Below, in pieces: positions 24,760 through 33,464 of a stretch of 38,489 nucleotides of DNA. A program made the translations under genes and the position numbers. The stretch covers positions 1-38,489 of the forward strand of contig JAABUB010000026.1 in the NCBI GenBank assembly GCA_011389575.1, in the 5' to 3' direction. The notes beneath the pieces are model-generated. The model was not told the origin of the DNA and did not search any database. It saw only the letters and a list, made by a program, of their open reading frames with translations. The stretch's first letter is position 1; every line of letters starts with the position of its first letter. This DNA comes from Desulfotignum sp. GTDB lineage: Bacteria; Desulfobacterota; Desulfobacteria; Desulfobacterales; Desulfobacteraceae.

Positions 24760-26226
24760 TTACCGGATGCTCTCCATATCCAGATATTTTTCCATGTGCT
24801 GTTTGAGCCGGTCATAGTCTTTGTCTTTTTCAGCCGCCAGATCGTTTTCCATTACCAGCGCCGGGTCCAGGCCGATCATGGTAAACCATTTTTTGGCAAT
24901 GGTGCCTGAATCAAAAAATCCATGGAGGTAGGTACCGGCCACCTGGCCGCTGGAGGCCAGACATCCGTCGGTTTCCTTTACCATTATTGCATTTCTGGAA
25001 AGAATGCGGATAAATGGCGCCCCTGCCCTTAAGCGGGTGGCTCCCATATGTATTTCATAGCCACGGCCGGTGTGTCCATCCCAGTCAAATTCGCTTAAGG
25101 TGGTTGTTTTGGGTGACTGGAGAATGGTTTCCACCGCCAGTAATCCCAGCCCCCTGGTTTTCCCCGGGGTGCCTTCCAGTCCTTCCGGGTCTTCTACAAA
25201 ATGTCCCAGCATCTGGTATCCCCCGCATATTCCCAGAACATGGCCGCCGTTTTGTACATAGGATGTCAGGGCTTTTTCAAACCGGGATGTCACCCATTCC
25301 AGATCTTTTCTTGTGTTTTTGGTTCCTGGAATGATGACAGCGTCAAACCGGTCCAATTCATCCGGAGAATCAATGAAAACCGTTTGAATACTTTTTATGC
25401 GGGCAAGGGCGTGAAAGTCTGTAAAATTGGCGATATGGGGCAGGCGTAAAATGGCTATCGCCGGCAAATTATTATTTAAATATTTGAAATTATTGGTTTT
25501 TTCTATTTCAACCGAATCTTCTGCATCAATTTTAAAATGGGAATACCACGGCAACACCCCCAGCACTGTTTTGCCGGTTTCCTGTTCAATCCATTTCACT
25601 CCCTCTTTGAACAATGCAATGTCGCCTCTGAAACGGTTGATAATGATCCCTTGCACCATATCCTTATAGTGATCCGGCAGACAGGCCAGGGTACCGACAA
25701 TCTGTGCAAATACCCCGCCCCGGTGGATATCAGCCGTGAGGATAACGTTGGCATCGGCATATCGGGCCATGGGAAAATTCACAATATCCGTGTCCATGAG
25801 ATTCACTTCTGCACAGGATCCGGCCCCTTCCATAACAATGCGGTCAACTCTGGCAGATAATGCATCAAAGGCCTGGCAGGCTTTTTCAAAATAAAAGGCT
25901 TTGTGGGTGTGGTAATCCATGGCGGTATGGTTGCCATGTACTTTTCCGTTCAGGACCACCTGGGATTGTTTGTCTCCAAAAGGCTTTAACAGAATGGGAT
26001 TCATCTGTACATGGGGTACTGTGCGGGCCGCCTCTGCCTGAACGATCTGTGCCCTTCCCATCTCCAGACCCTCCGGGGTAATGCCTGAATTATTGGACAT
26101 GTTCTGGGCTTTGAAAGGTGCCACCGTTTGCCCCTGGTCTGCCAGATACCTGCATATTCCGGCGGCCACAATGCTTTTTCCCACATCTGATCCCGTACCC
26201 AGAACAGCTATATGCCTTTTTTTCAT
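24760..26226 (-). CDS. cbiP: Cobyric acid synthase
   Basis: CbiP uses glutamine and ATP to amidate adenosylcobyrinic acid a,c-diamide at four positions, giving adenosylcobyric acid. The 488-residue protein has an N-terminal ATP-binding synthetase domain (VLGTGSDVGKSIVAAGICR; AQNMSNNSG) and a C-terminal class I glutamine amidotransferase domain with nucleophile Cys334 in LGICGGYQMLG and His in YLHGFFDS. The ATG overlaps the cobO stop by 4 bases. It is the last clear member of the cobalamin operon, acting directly after CobO in the pathway. Confidence 0.96.
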   Translation of the reverse strand: MKKRHIAVLGTGSDVGKSIVAAGICRYLADQGQTVAPFKAQNMSNNSGITPEGLEMGRAQIVQAEAARTVPHVQMNPILLKPFGDKQSQVVLNGKVHGNHTAMDYHTHKAFYFEKACQAFDALSARVDRIVMEGAGSCAEVNLMDTDIVNFPMARYADANVILTADIHRGGVFAQIVGTLACLPDHYKDMVQGIIINRFRGDIALFKEGVKWIEQETGKTVLGVLPWYSHFKIDAEDSVEIEKTNNFKYLNNNLPAIAILRLPHIANFTDFHALARIKSIQTVFIDSPDELDRFDAVIIPGTKNTRKDLEWVTSRFEKALTSYVQNGGHVLGICGGYQMLGHFVEDPEGLEGTPGKTRGLGLLAVETILQSPKTTTLSEFDWDGHTGRGYEIHMGATRLRAGAPFIRILSRNAIMVKETDGCLASSGQVAGTYLHGFFDSGTIAKKWFTMIGLDPALVMENDLAAEKDKDYDRLKQHMEKYLDMESIR

Positions 26227-26735
26227 TTTTCAATACCCTTGCGGGCGGCAACGCCCTGCTGGAAATAATGTTTGATATCCTGCATTTCAGTAACCAGATC
26301 TGCACGATGCACCACAGAGGCAAGCGCCCCCCTGCCGGTAATTACCAGTTCCACATCATCGGGTTTCCGGTCAATGAGATCCAGCAGTTCTCCTTCTGAA
26401 ATGAGATTGCAGGTCACTGCCACATTGCCTTCATCCACGATAACCAGGTCATGCTTGTTGGCTGTAAGGATTTCACACAGCCTGGCATACCCGGCCCTGG
26501 CAGCGGCAATTTCTTTTTTTGATGGCGCCCCTTTGACAAATTTTCCCATGCCGAATTGTTCCACCGTGATATTTTCGAATCTGGACAAGGCCTTTATTTC
26601 AGAATAATTTCCCTGTTTGAGAAACTGGCCCACAAATACCTGCAGGCCGGCACCGGCCCCCCGGAGTGCCAGTCCTAGCCCGGCCGTGGTTTTTCCTTTG
26701 CCATTTCCTGTGTATACCTGCAAATATCCTTTCAT
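26223..26735 (-). CDS. cobO: Cob(I)yrinic acid a,c-diamide adenosyltransferase
   Basis: This CobA/BtuR-type enzyme transfers the 5'-deoxyadenosyl group from ATP to the corrinoid cobalt. The 170-residue product has the P-loop VYTGNGKGKTTAGLGLALRG near its N-terminus, QFLKQG, DLVIVDEGNVAV and LVITGRGA, all family landmarks. AAAGGA lies 6 bases before the ATG. It starts 18 bases after cbiH and overlaps cbiP, so these belong to one transcript, and it supplies the substrate form used by CbiP. Confidence 0.95.
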   Translation of the reverse strand: MKGYLQVYTGNGKGKTTAGLGLALRGAGAGLQVFVGQFLKQGNYSEIKALSRFENITVEQFGMGKFVKGAPSKKEIAAARAGYARLCEILTANKHDLVIVDEGNVAVTCNLISEGELLDLIDRKPDDVELVITGRGALASVVHRADLVTEMQDIKHYFQQGVAARKGIEK

Positions 26736-26753
26736 TTTGTTTCCTTTAGATTT

Positions 26754-27647
26754 TTATGCTGAAGGGACAGCATATTTATTGGTGTATCCCCTGGGTGTAA
26801 ACATAAAATCCATGTACTGTATGGAAGCACTGGACCCGATGAACAAGACCGTCTGCATCCCCACATCTGCTGTATCCAGCTGGTCCAGAGATGTGAAGGC
26901 AATTGTCTGGTTGTCCCGCATGGCCCCTGTGACAACCGCCACCGGCGTGCTGCCTTTCCTGTGTTCCATGATCAATTCCCTGGCCCGGCCAAGCTGCCAG
27001 TGTCTTTTTTTGCTTTTGGGATTGTACAGAACAATGACAAAATCCGCCATGGCAGCACTGGTCAAGCGCTGTTCTATGGTTTCCCATTTTGTCAGAAGAT
27101 CACTCAAGGAGATGGCGGCAAAATCATGGGTCAGGGGTGCCCCGGCAAGGGCGGCCCCTGCTGCCAGGGCCGGAATTCCCGGCACGATTTCCAGTTCCAG
27201 CCAAGGCAAGGTCCTGTCTTTTGAAATGTTGTTCCCGGAGCGGAAGACCTGGATGTTTTTTTTGCGGCAGATTTCAAACACCAGGCCGGCCATGGCATAT
27301 ATGCCGGGGTCTCCCCCGGAGATCAAGGCGCAGGAACGGCCGGCAAGAGATTCCTGGATGGCCATTTCCACCCGGTCCACCTCTTTCATCATGCCGGTGG
27401 AAATAATTTTTTTGTCGGCCGCCAGTGTCTGTATCAACCGGATATAGGTGGTGTACCCGGCAATGCAGTCTGCTTCGGTGATCACCTGTACAGCCCTTTG
27501 GGACATGTGTTTCACATGACCTGGTCCGGTGCCGACAACAAAGAGCCGGTTGGGTGAAGGGCTACTGCCAGGGTCACATCCTGGTTTTTCTTTTTGGGAA
27601 GGACCAGGGTGCCGTTGCTGGATGCCAGTATTGCTGCTGCTTCGCAT
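26754..27647 (-). CDS. cbiH: Cobalt-precorrin-3 C17-methyltransferase
   Basis: CbiH methylates C17 and contracts the corrin ring using S-adenosylmethionine. Tetrapyrrole-methylase landmarks are LFVVGTGPGH, SGGDPGIYAMAGLVFE, EIVPGIPALAAGAALAGAPL and VIVLYNPKSKKR. The recognisable domain starts near 27549, but no standard start codon exists there. The first ATG in frame is 27647, inside cbiG, with AGGAG (27658-27662) ten bases upstream. This gives a 33-residue Ser/Gln/Lys-rich extension and a 136-base overlap with cbiG. A -1 frameshift from cbiG would give a CbiG-CbiH fusion instead. Confidence 0.92.
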   Translation of the reverse strand: MRSSSNTGIQQRHPGPSQKEKPGCDPGSSPSPNRLFVVGTGPGHVKHMSQRAVQVITEADCIAGYTTYIRLIQTLAADKKIISTGMMKEVDRVEMAIQESLAGRSCALISGGDPGIYAMAGLVFEICRKKNIQVFRSGNNISKDRTLPWLELEIVPGIPALAAGAALAGAPLTHDFAAISLSDLLTKWETIEQRLTSAAMADFVIVLYNPKSKKRHWQLGRARELIMEHRKGSTPVAVVTGAMRDNQTIAFTSLDQLDTADVGMQTVLFIGSSASIQYMDFMFTPRGYTNKYAVPSA

Positions 27648-28666
27648 ACGCTTTTTACTCCTAAATGTTTTTCAACCATTGCGGATGGGGTCTGGATGGT
27701 TTTTACCGATGCCAGTGCCGGTGTGTCATAAAATTGTACAGGGATTTTTAAATGGACGGCCAACTCCAGAATGCCCGGTTCATCCTGTTTCACATCTGTT
27801 GTTGCCAGGACCGCCACCGCATGCACACTGATGCCGGCAGTGTTTAGGGTTGTTGTGAAAAAATCGTAAATCACATCAAAGGGGGTGTTCCGGTTGCACC
27901 CGATGCCCACAGCCAGCACTCCGGGCCGCAACACCAGGGTTTCACGTGAAACTTTTTGTTTCTGCCAGTCGCACACCACCGTCGGCTCCTGAAGGGAGGC
28001 ATGGGCAATCAGGTGCGCAGGGATCCAGGGTTCAAGCAGGTGCAGCGGATCATGAAGGCAGATAGCGCGGTTCTGCAAAAAGGCCATGTTGATGATTTTG
28101 ATGGCCTTCGGGGTTTCAATGAACAATCCCAGTTTTTTTGCCAGAACATCTATGGCCGGCAGGTAGTTCACATCCGTTGCCGTGGTGATAACCGGGTCAG
28201 CGCTGAGCAGCCGGGCAATATGCCGGGTATAAGTGTTGGCCTGTCCGATATGTCCGGATATCAGACTGATGGCATGCAGGCCTTTGTCATCCAGGACCAC
28301 CACTGCCGGGTCAGTGAGTTTTGAAACCACAAGCGGGGCCAGTATCCGAACGGCAATGCCGGTGGAAAAAATAAATACATGGCAATCATATGCGTGAAAC
28401 TGTTCTGAAACCGCCTCAGACAGCCGGTGAAAAAACACTGGTATGTCACAGACCTCTGTGGGTGTGACTTGATTGCCATCCCTGCCGCCTGAATCACCTG
28501 TTTCAGAGGGGATTTTGTTTTCGTTACTCTTGTTTTCAAGGCTGGTGCTGACAAACATGCGGGCCTGTTTCACATGGGCGCACAGCTTCTGCCCCAGTGC
28601 TAAGCCATTGGGGGTGATTGCCCAGATAGCCACAGCAGCTTCGGCAAAGGATTTATTCTGTGCCAT
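27512..28666 (-). CDS. cbiG: Cobalt-precorrin-5A hydrolase
   Basis: CbiG opens the delta-lactone of cobalt-precorrin-5A, releasing acetaldehyde, in the anaerobic B12 route. The 384-residue protein has an N-terminal domain (AIWAITPNGLALGQKL), a central region (VFIFSTGIAVRILAPLV, AVVVLDDKGLHAISLISGHIG, TDVNYLPAIDVLAKKLG) and a C-terminal domain (AVGIGCNRNTPFDVI, SVCEAAAILASSNGTLVLPKKK). ATG at 28666 best fits family starts; 28696 is possible. It overlaps cbiF by 14 bases. Its final part (AVALHPTGSLLSAPDQVM) runs on beyond the usual family end, in the stretch shared with cbiH. Confidence 0.93.
   Translation of the reverse strand: MAQNKSFAEAAVAIWAITPNGLALGQKLCAHVKQARMFVSTSLENKSNENKIPSETGDSGGRDGNQVTPTEVCDIPVFFHRLSEAVSEQFHAYDCHVFIFSTGIAVRILAPLVVSKLTDPAVVVLDDKGLHAISLISGHIGQANTYTRHIARLLSADPVITTATDVNYLPAIDVLAKKLGLFIETPKAIKIINMAFLQNRAICLHDPLHLLEPWIPAHLIAHASLQEPTVVCDWQKQKVSRETLVLRPGVLAVGIGCNRNTPFDVIYDFFTTTLNTAGISVHAVAVLATTDVKQDEPGILELAVHLKIPVQFYDTPALASVKTIQTPSAMVEKHLGVKSVCEAAAILASSNGTLVLPKKKNQDVTLAVALHPTGSLLSAPDQVM
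27568..27598 (-). other. Candidate -1 ribosomal frameshift site in cbiG
   Basis: In the cbiG frame the codons CCC-AAA-AAG-AAA-AAC (27598-27584) form an A-rich slippery stretch. Five bases after AAA-AAG a small hairpin begins, CCAGG (27584-27580) with CCTGG (27572-27568). A -1 slip here enters the cbiH frame exactly where the CbiG domain ends and CbiH begins. The arrangement resembles the dnaX signal, but the stem is short. Confidence 0.3.
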
Positions 28667-29438
28667 TGCGGTACCCATGGGAAAATCCGGGATCATACAG
28701 CTTTGATGGCACCAGATCCTGGTTTTTCATGCAGGCTGCCACCGCTTTGCCCACAATAATGAGGGCATGCCGGGTGATGGCATATTTTCGGCAGGTCTGG
28801 TCCAGATCTTTTATACGGCAATGGATAATTTTTTCTTCCGGGTGGCTCACCTTGTAAGCAATGGCGCAGTAGGCATTTTCCCCGTAGTATAACTGCAAAA
28901 TTTTCTGCACCTGCAGCGCATGGCCCATACTCAGGTAAATGGCCATGGATGCCTGGTGGGCTGCCAGGCTTTTCAGATTTTCCGTATCCGGCACCGGGGT
29001 CCGGCCGGAAATCCGGGTTAAAATCAGGGTCTGGGTCAGCTCCGGCAGGGTGTATTCCATGTGCATGGCGGCAGATGCGGCAAAGGCGGCAGTGACACCG
29101 GGTATGACCGAAACCGGGATTTCGGCTTTTTCAAGTTTTCGTATCTGTTCAAAAATGGCGCCGTACAGAGAGGGATCCCCTGTGTGCAGGCGGACCACCT
29201 GCTTGCCGGCCTGGTAACCGGTGCGGATGGTGTCAATGATCTGGTCAAGATCCATCCCCGCACTGGAGATGGTCTCGGTCCCGGGTCTGACCCAGCAGAG
29301 AACGGATTCAGGCACAAGGGATCCGGCAAAGATGACCAGATCTGCGGCAGCCAGGGCTTTCATTGCCTTGACTGTGATCAGGTCAGGGTCTCCCGGCCCG
29401 GCCCCGGCAAAAATAACAGGATAATACGATGGTTTCAT
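28653..29438 (-). CDS. cbiF: Cobalt-precorrin-4 C11-methyltransferase
   Basis: CbiF/CobM methylates C11 of cobalt-precorrin-4 with S-adenosylmethionine. The 261-residue sequence shows VIFAGAGPGDPDLITVKAM, AGSLVPESVL, RLHTGDPSLYGAIFEQI, VIPGVTAAFAASAA and LTQTLILTRISGRTPVP, the last being diagnostic for this member of the family. ATG at 29438 has AAGGA 8 bases upstream; a Met fifteen codons earlier lies inside the preceding gene. It begins 11 bases after cbiET and overlaps cbiG. Confidence 0.96.
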   Translation of the reverse strand: MKPSYYPVIFAGAGPGDPDLITVKAMKALAAADLVIFAGSLVPESVLCWVRPGTETISSAGMDLDQIIDTIRTGYQAGKQVVRLHTGDPSLYGAIFEQIRKLEKAEIPVSVIPGVTAAFAASAAMHMEYTLPELTQTLILTRISGRTPVPDTENLKSLAAHQASMAIYLSMGHALQVQKILQLYYGENAYCAIAYKVSHPEEKIIHCRIKDLDQTCRKYAITRHALIIVGKAVAACMKNQDLVPSKLYDPGFSHGYRNGTE

Positions 29439-29449
29439 GGAAATAATCC

Positions 29450-30688
29450 TTATGACATGGGTTTGGTGCCGGAAATGATCCACACCGGGTTCAATGATTC
29501 AAGCCGGGTCCCGAAAGGCATGGCCCGGGAACGGGATACCTGGACCTGGGCCATTCTGGGGGCAAATTTTCTGTTTTCCAGAAAAGTGAACGCCCGTTCC
29601 ATATTCTGGATCAGCACGGTGTTGATCACGATGATGCCGGTTTCCATAAGGTGGTCACAGGCTGCCTCCAGAACGGTGGCAAGGTTTTTGCCGCCGCCTC
29701 CCACAAAAATCCGGTCCGGCCGGGGCAGGATGTGCGCTTCATCGGGAAAATCCTTTGGTACCAACTGGATATTGCGGCACCTGAATTTTTTGATGTTATG
29801 GATGATGTCATCTGTCCGGTGCCTGTTTTTTTCAATGGCAAACACGGATCCGTCTGGAATTGCCAGGGCTGCTTCAATGCTCACCGATCCGGAGCCTGAT
29901 CCAATATCCCAGAGAACATGGTCTTTTTTCACCAGTTTCAGCCTGGAAAGGCTGATGCTGCGAATTTCAGATTTGGTGATCAATCCTTTGGCGTGCTGGA
30001 ACAGATCATCATCCATGCCCGGGTATGTTTCATGTGAAACATCTGCCGGCATCTCCTTGTCCCGCAGCAAAATGACCATGTTGGGATGGGAAAATGTATC
30101 AGCCATAACATCTGCATAGGAATGATACCAGGTAATCTTCTGGTCCGGGGTGTACCCGATATTTTCAAGCACACAGAACCCGAACCCTGATACATTTTCC
30201 CTGATAAGGTTGCGGGCGATAAACACTGGATCTTTTTTTGGGCTGGTTAAAAAGGCAACTTTGTTTTCACAGGAAAGATCGGCAAATGAAAACCCATCCG
30301 TGTTTCGGCCATGAAGGCTTATGATCCGTGCATCGTGCCAGGGCTCCTTGATAGCTGCAAAAGCGGCGGCAACACAGGAGATATTGGAAAGTATCTGGAT
30401 ATGTTTTTTGTCGATATGGGTGAGCAAAGTGGCACCGATGCCGTAAAACAAGGGATCGCCTGATGCCAGGACCACCACCTGCCGGGAGACCATCTCGTCT
30501 TTGATCCTGCTGATGACACGGTCAATCTGCCGGTCGATGACAAGGGTTTTTGCCTTGTGACCGGCAAAGAGGTGTAAAAGCCGCTGGCCGCCCACCAATA
30601 CATCTGCGTTCTTAATGACATCCAGCTGCCGGACGGTCAGATCCTCTTTTCCCTGGCCGATGCCGATAATATATATGGGTTTCATCAT
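29450..30688 (-). CDS. cbiET: Precorrin-6Y C5,15-methyltransferase (decarboxylating), CbiE-CbiT fusion
   Basis: This 412-residue bifunctional enzyme (CobL type) methylates C5 and C15 and decarboxylates the C12 acetate side chain. The N-terminal CbiE part has IYIIGIGQGKEDLTVRQL, VVLASGDPLFYGIG and ISLHGR. The C-terminal CbiT part, from about residue 225, has a Rossmann SAM-binding motif DIGSGSGSVSIEAAL and PDRIFVGGGG. Separate CbiE and CbiT are common in anaerobes, so the fusion is noteworthy but known. The start overlaps the preceding gene's stop (ATGATG at 30685-30688). Confidence 0.95.
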   Translation of the reverse strand: MMKPIYIIGIGQGKEDLTVRQLDVIKNADVLVGGQRLLHLFAGHKAKTLVIDRQIDRVISRIKDEMVSRQVVVLASGDPLFYGIGATLLTHIDKKHIQILSNISCVAAAFAAIKEPWHDARIISLHGRNTDGFSFADLSCENKVAFLTSPKKDPVFIARNLIRENVSGFGFCVLENIGYTPDQKITWYHSYADVMADTFSHPNMVILLRDKEMPADVSHETYPGMDDDLFQHAKGLITKSEIRSISLSRLKLVKKDHVLWDIGSGSGSVSIEAALAIPDGSVFAIEKNRHRTDDIIHNIKKFRCRNIQLVPKDFPDEAHILPRPDRIFVGGGGKNLATVLEAACDHLMETGIIVINTVLIQNMERAFTFLENRKFAPRMAQVQVSRSRAMPFGTRLESLNPVWIISGTKPMS

Positions 30689-31740
30689 ACCACCAGATAA
30701 TAAATAGTTCCAATAAGCATAATACTGACAACTCTGAAAGCCTGGCCGGATAATAGCAGCTGCAGCCCTATTTTGGGAGAAAAAATTCCCAGATACCTGG
30801 GAAGCTGATGGCGCAAAGCCCGGATTGGAAAGGCCAGGATATTGCCCAGCAAAAGTGCCAGCACGGTTTGTTTTACGGTCAGCACACCGGCATCCATGAG
30901 TGCTCCTGCAGCGGCAAAGCCGGAGGTGAATTCAGCAGCAAAGCTTAATATCACTACGGACAAAGATTCCACAGGCATGATGCTTACAGCCACATATTGA
31001 GAAAGGGCGGTGTTCAGCAGGTCAAAAGCCCCGTGCCAGTGCAAAAGAAAGACCAGGGTATAGATGGGCAGCACCCAGATGAAAATATTCACCAGACGGA
31101 TGGGAAGCCTGTGACCGATACCCTGGATTATTTCGGGCAAAGATTTTTTGCCGGGTTGAGGCAAAGGCCCGGCATTGTCATGGTCCGTATTCACCGATGG
31201 TGTATTTTGCAGATAAAAACGGCCAAAGAGCAGAAAACCACAGGTTCTCACGAAAACAGCCAGAAAGGTAAGCAGAAAATACAGGGCTCCGGCCATACCG
31301 GTCAGGGGCAGCACAATGAAAACCGTTGTGGGAAGGTGGAGAAAAAAAGCGGGAAACTGGTTTATATAGTTGGATAAAAACAATTGGATTTTTGAAATTT
31401 TTCCCTGGTCGTAAAAATCGGCCAGCATGGCGTTGGCAGCAGCACCGGAGAAAAACGCGGTTGTGAATGCAGCACTGCACCTGTCTCCCATGCAAGAAAA
31501 CCTGAAAAAAGGACGGGCCACCACTGCCACTTGACGGGTCCATCCAAGACCTTCAATGACCTGGCCTGCCACAAGTCCCAAAACAATAAAGCAGGTAAGC
31601 CGAACCAGAGGAAAGAGCAGCTGGTTCATCAGAACATCTGTGGCAACCGGGGCAAAGAACAGACCGCTTGCCAAAGGCAGCAGGGCAGATATGCCGGCGG
31701 AAATACACAACAGCCGGAGCCTGAGTTGCCGGTGTTTCAT
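30685..31740 (-). CDS. Multi-spanning membrane protein with nucleoside-recognition (Gate) domain
   Basis: The 351-residue protein is highly hydrophobic with about eight to ten predicted membrane segments. It shows Gate-domain features: RPFFRF..GD, AFTTAFFSGAAANAMLADF, NQFPAFFLHLP, and a second half beginning LPIRLVNIFIWVLPIYTLV with AEFTSGFAAAGALMDAG. Members of this family include nucleoside transporters, spore-maturation-like proteins and uncharacterised permeases. ATG at 31740 overlaps the cbiL stop, and its own stop overlaps cbiET, so it is an integral operon member. A role in moving cobalt, a corrinoid or a precursor is plausible from context only. Confidence 0.8.
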   Translation of the reverse strand: MKHRQLRLRLLCISAGISALLPLASGLFFAPVATDVLMNQLLFPLVRLTCFIVLGLVAGQVIEGLGWTRQVAVVARPFFRFSCMGDRCSAAFTTAFFSGAAANAMLADFYDQGKISKIQLFLSNYINQFPAFFLHLPTTVFIVLPLTGMAGALYFLLTFLAVFVRTCGFLLFGRFYLQNTPSVNTDHDNAGPLPQPGKKSLPEIIQGIGHRLPIRLVNIFIWVLPIYTLVFLLHWHGAFDLLNTALSQYVAVSIMPVESLSVVILSFAAEFTSGFAAAGALMDAGVLTVKQTVLALLLGNILAFPIRALRHQLPRYLGIFSPKIGLQLLLSGQAFRVVSIMLIGTIYYLVV

Positions 31741-32441
31741 TTTGCAGCCAGAATCAGGGTCCAATAATCCGGATCCCGGGTTTCAAGATCATCCAGGTTA
31801 TCAAATATTTTTTCTTTTGTGCGGCCGCAATGGGAAACCGCCACCCCTTTTTTGTGCATACCTGCTTCTTTTAAGGCAGCATTGATATCCTTGATATTCT
31901 TATAGGCTTTGACAATGGCAATATTTTCCACCTGCTTAATATTGCGGATCTGGCTGCCGCCAAAAGCGCCTGAGGTGACCAGCAAAGATTCTTCTCCTTC
32001 CACCAGTATCCTGTTGAGTCTGGCAGATGCCGCATGAAAAGAGGTGATGCCGGGGATGGTTTCAATCCGGGCTGTGGGCAAAACCTGTTTCATCTTTTTG
32101 AGAATATACCCGAATGTGGAATAGGTGATGGGGTCACCCAGGGTCAGAAACACCACGGTAAGTCCTTTTTTCAAAGCAAGGGCAATTTCTTTTGTATTGT
32201 CCATCCAGGCTTTTTCCACCAAAGGTTCCTCTTTGGTCATGGGAAATCCAAGGACGTGTATTTTTGTCAAAGGTGAAATATAGGGGCCGGCAATTTCCAC
32301 AGCCAGGCTGTAGCTGTTTTTGCTGGACGCAGCTGTAAAAATAATATCAGCCTCTTTTATTACACGAACCGCTTTTACAGTGATCAGTTCAGGATCTCCT
32401 GGTCCGACACCGACACCATACAGTTTACCAGTTTTTTCCAT
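31737..32441 (-). CDS. cbiL: Precorrin-2 / cobalt-factor II C20-methyltransferase
   Basis: CbiL (CobI family) adds the C20 methyl group from S-adenosylmethionine. The 234-residue product has LYGVGVGPGDPELITVKAV, IIFTAASSKNSYSLA, GFPMTK, VVFLTLGDPITYSTFGYI and ETIPGITSFHAASARL, the last two being diagnostic for this member. It starts on the TAATG that ends the upstream binding-protein gene and overlaps the next gene by 4 bases. It supplies the first methylation among the enzymes encoded here. Confidence 0.96.
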   Translation of the reverse strand: MEKTGKLYGVGVGPGDPELITVKAVRVIKEADIIFTAASSKNSYSLAVEIAGPYISPLTKIHVLGFPMTKEEPLVEKAWMDNTKEIALALKKGLTVVFLTLGDPITYSTFGYILKKMKQVLPTARIETIPGITSFHAASARLNRILVEGEESLLVTSGAFGGSQIRNIKQVENIAIVKAYKNIKDINAALKEAGMHKKGVAVSHCGRTKEKIFDNLDDLETRDPDYWTLILAAK

Positions 32442-33409
32442 TACAAGTCCTTTTTAATTTTTGCAAAAATATCCGGGTAAAGCAGGTCTCCAATGGCCAG
32501 AATCCCCTGTAACAGCCTGGGGACCGGCCGGGAAACGATATTCTCATCAACCAGATATACCCGGGAGTCAGCAACTGCCTTTATAATGTGAAACCCGGGC
32601 TCGGTGACAATCTGTTCAATGGAGACCGGATTCATTATCCCCTTTTGTGCCAGAAACACATCAATTTCCTGTGCTTTTGCCAGAATTTTTTCTTTGCTGT
32701 AATTGGCGATATTGGTGTTTCTGGATGATGGGGCATCTGCTGCTACATTGATGCCGCCTGCGGTTTCAAGAGCATAGATTGCCATTGATCCATGGGTAAA
32801 GGTTTTCATTCTGGCATGGATGGCTTCAAAATATACCTTTTTTCTGGCTGCCACCGGGGGAAGCAAAGAAGCAATCTGCCGCGTTTTTTTTTGAAAATCA
32901 GTCACAAGCTCTTCGGCTGCAGCCGTTTTTCCGGTAAGCTGCCCCAAGGTCATCCAGTAGGCAAACATCTCGTTTACATCTGACGGCTGAAGGGAAACCA
33001 CCGTGATGTTGAACCGTTCCAGCTGCCTGACAAAATCCGGGTAGCCATTATCGATCATGGGCCGTATCAAAACCAGGTCGGGCCGGGCAGCCAGAAATTT
33101 TTCAGGGTCATCATGATAGGAAAACCTTTGTTTGCTGTCCACCCGGGGCGGAAACCGGTCGTGGACGGAAACACCGATTATTTCCGTTGTCAGGCCCAGA
33201 TAAAAAAGATTTTCCGTGTGGGCCCCGTACAGGGAGATGATGCGGGAAAAAGGCTGTTCCACATGGATTTTTCTGCCCTTGGCATCCATGATGGTATGGG
33301 TGCCGGCAAAGCAGACACCTGGTCTGGATGCAAAAGCCGCCATCAGAAACAGAATGGCAATTGCAAGTACATACCTGCTTTTTTTTGACAGGCCGCCCTG
33401 CCGGTTCAT
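32441..33409 (-). CDS. btuF: Periplasmic corrinoid/iron-complex binding protein (BtuF-like)
   Basis: The 322-residue product has a signal peptide (basic KKSRYVLAIAILFLMAAF...CFAGTH) and a type III periplasmic-binding fold: RIISLYGAHTENLFYLGL, ARPDLVLIRPMI, RFNITVVSLQPSDVNEM, GGINVAAD and a long connecting helix. The family delivers vitamin B12, heme or siderophores to BtuCD/FecCD importers. Location behind a cobalamin riboswitch points to a corrinoid. ATG at 33409 is preferred for its signal peptide; a Met at 33460 would begin just after the ATPase stop. The cleavage region could also be read as a lipoprotein-like Cys, but no clear lipobox is seen. Confidence 0.88.
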   Translation of the reverse strand: MNRQGGLSKKSRYVLAIAILFLMAAFASRPGVCFAGTHTIMDAKGRKIHVEQPFSRIISLYGAHTENLFYLGLTTEIIGVSVHDRFPPRVDSKQRFSYHDDPEKFLAARPDLVLIRPMIDNGYPDFVRQLERFNITVVSLQPSDVNEMFAYWMTLGQLTGKTAAAEELVTDFQKKTRQIASLLPPVAARKKVYFEAIHARMKTFTHGSMAIYALETAGGINVAADAPSSRNTNIANYSKEKILAKAQEIDVFLAQKGIMNPVSIEQIVTEPGFHIIKAVADSRVYLVDENIVSRPVPRLLQGILAIGDLLYPDIFAKIKKDL

Positions 33410-33464
33410 AATTCCGGAATCAGGCCCAACATGCAATTGCCCTGTCAGAATCAGTACCATATAT

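Noticed and set aside
29061-30119. 352-codon open frame on the plus strand
   Set aside because: It is antisense to cbiF and cbiET and spans two real genes without any recognisable motif.
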